Source of the DNA: Cohnella endophytica
Lineage (GTDB): Bacteria; Bacillota; Bacilli; Paenibacillales; Paenibacillaceae
DNA: 64,000 nt
Reading direction: 5' to 3'
Assembly: GCF_003628305.1 (NCBI RefSeq)
Contig: NZ_RBZM01000002.1
Span: 496,001 to 560,000, forward strand
The translations under genes and the position numbers were made by a program. Position 1 is the stretch's first letter; each line of letters opens with the position of its first letter. Positions 63,562 to 64,000 of the stretch are shown in pieces. Under the pieces are notes generated by a model, which worked only from the letters and a program-made list of their open reading frames with translations, was not told where the DNA came from and ran no database searches.

Positions 63562-64000
63562 TTAGCCCTTTACCGCGCCAGCCGTTATTCCGCGGTTGAT
63601 CTGATCGGTAAACAAGAGATACATAACAATCGAAGGAATCGAGATCATTGCGAGAACAGCGAACTGCGCGCCGTAGTTGGACGAGTATTGGCCCATGAAG
63701 TAGACGACCGCGAAAGGCAACGTACGCAACCTGTCGGTATCGATATACGTAACAGCCATAATGAATTCGTTCCAACAGCTAAGGAAAGCTAATACGGCGA
63801 TCGTTGCGATCGCTGGTTTCAACACGGGAAGAATGATCCGGAATATTAGACCGGGAACGCTCGCCCCGTCCATGACGGCAGCTTCTTCGAGCGCTCGAGG
63901 GATCGTCTCCAGAAACGCGGTGATAATGTACATGCTGATCGGAATCTGGAAAGCCGCGTAAGGCAAGATCAGAGCCGCATAGCTATTTAATAGTCCGACT
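63562..64000 (-). CDS. Sugar ABC transporter permease, MalG type (N-terminus beyond window edge)
   Basis: C-terminal 145 residues of a CUT1-type permease; the frame is open to the right edge. Seen: the EAA loop EEAAVMDGASVPGLIFRIILPVLKP, which docks the ATPase, LSCWNEFIMA, and the C-terminus GITAGAVKG typical of MalG/LacG/UgpE-type subunits. It is the last gene of its operon, since a terminator follows. Substrate not predictable from this fragment. Confidence 0.93.
   Translation of the reverse strand, partial: VGLLNSYAALILPYAAFQIPISMYIITAFLETIPRALEEAAVMDGASVPGLIFRIILPVLKPAIATIAVLAFLSCWNEFIMAVTYIDTDRLRTLPFAVVYFMGQYSSNYGAQFAVLAMISIPSIVMYLLFTDQINRGITAGAVKG

Overview
The window looks like chromosome of a spore-forming Firmicute of the family Paenibacillaceae (Paenibacillus/Cohnella-like). 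Base composition is roughly 50-55% GC, and the content is typical: YesM/YesN-type two-component systems, long modular secreted glycanases with CBM6 and chitobiase C-terminal-like modules, AraC and LacI regulators, CUT1 sugar ABC transporters without their own ATPase, a CcpN/YqfL pair, CcpA-type cre boxes and strong AGGAGG ribosome binding sites. This assignment is inference from content; no rRNA, tRNA, IS element, prophage or CRISPR array was seen.

Layout. 1-12121 (minus strand): one apparent operon with a GH64 beta-1,3-glucanase, a multidomain GH3 enzyme, a Cache-type chemoreceptor, a YesN-type regulator and a YesM-type kinase cut by the left edge. 12834-17375 (minus): fucose operon fucI-fucA-kinase-fucU, with a divergent LacI regulator at 17502-18518 and an operator plus a cre-like site between them. 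18590-23047: two secreted or lipid-anchored unknowns, a COG3910-type ATPase and a nitrilase-amidase fusion. 24161-31129: nitroreductase, heterodimeric ABC exporter, DNA alkylation repair protein, pseudouridine synthase and an ArsR-type regulator divergent from abfA (GH51, 31305-32813). 32992-33312: a lone LytTR protein. 33411-38263 (minus): LacI regulator and alpha-glucoside-type ABC transporter. 38501-39945: ccpN-yqfL. 40159-42706: GH4 glycosidase and AraC regulator. 42937-45351: adenosine deaminase and M29 aminopeptidase. 45446-50062 (minus): KDG kinase and KDPG aldolase, then an oxidoreductase/isomerase/AraC cluster. 50324-57944: AEC transporter, YneQ-like protein, SGNH esterase, two membrane proteins, a two-component system and an esterase. 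58172-63305: an AT-rich lipoprotein gene with a non-ATG start, thymidine kinase, two Gfo/Idh/MocA oxidoreductases and an SRAP protein. 63562-64000: end of a sugar ABC permease cut by the right edge.

How it fits together. Most of the window serves plant or fungal polysaccharide use: secreted glucanases, arabinofuranosidase, GH4 glycosidase, import by ABC transporters, and intracellular fucose and keto-deoxy-gluconate catabolism. Each cluster has a local regulator, and CcpA and CcpN give global carbon control.

The least expected structure is non-coding. Four tandem arrays built of hairpin-forming units lie in the three longest intergenic gaps (12.5 kb, 23.1-23.9 kb, 60.5-61.3 kb), each between two operons on the same strand. 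Units are 51 or 52 bp in three arrays and 51-62 bp in the fourth. Arrays A (23 kb) and C (61 kb) share a recognisable core hairpin although they are 37 kb apart. Other points of interest are extended Shine-Dalgarno sequences far upstream of two transport or secretion genes, a duplicated LacI operator, two genes whose best start is ATT or ATC, an SRAP protein lacking its catalytic glutamate, and the nitrilase-amidase fusion.
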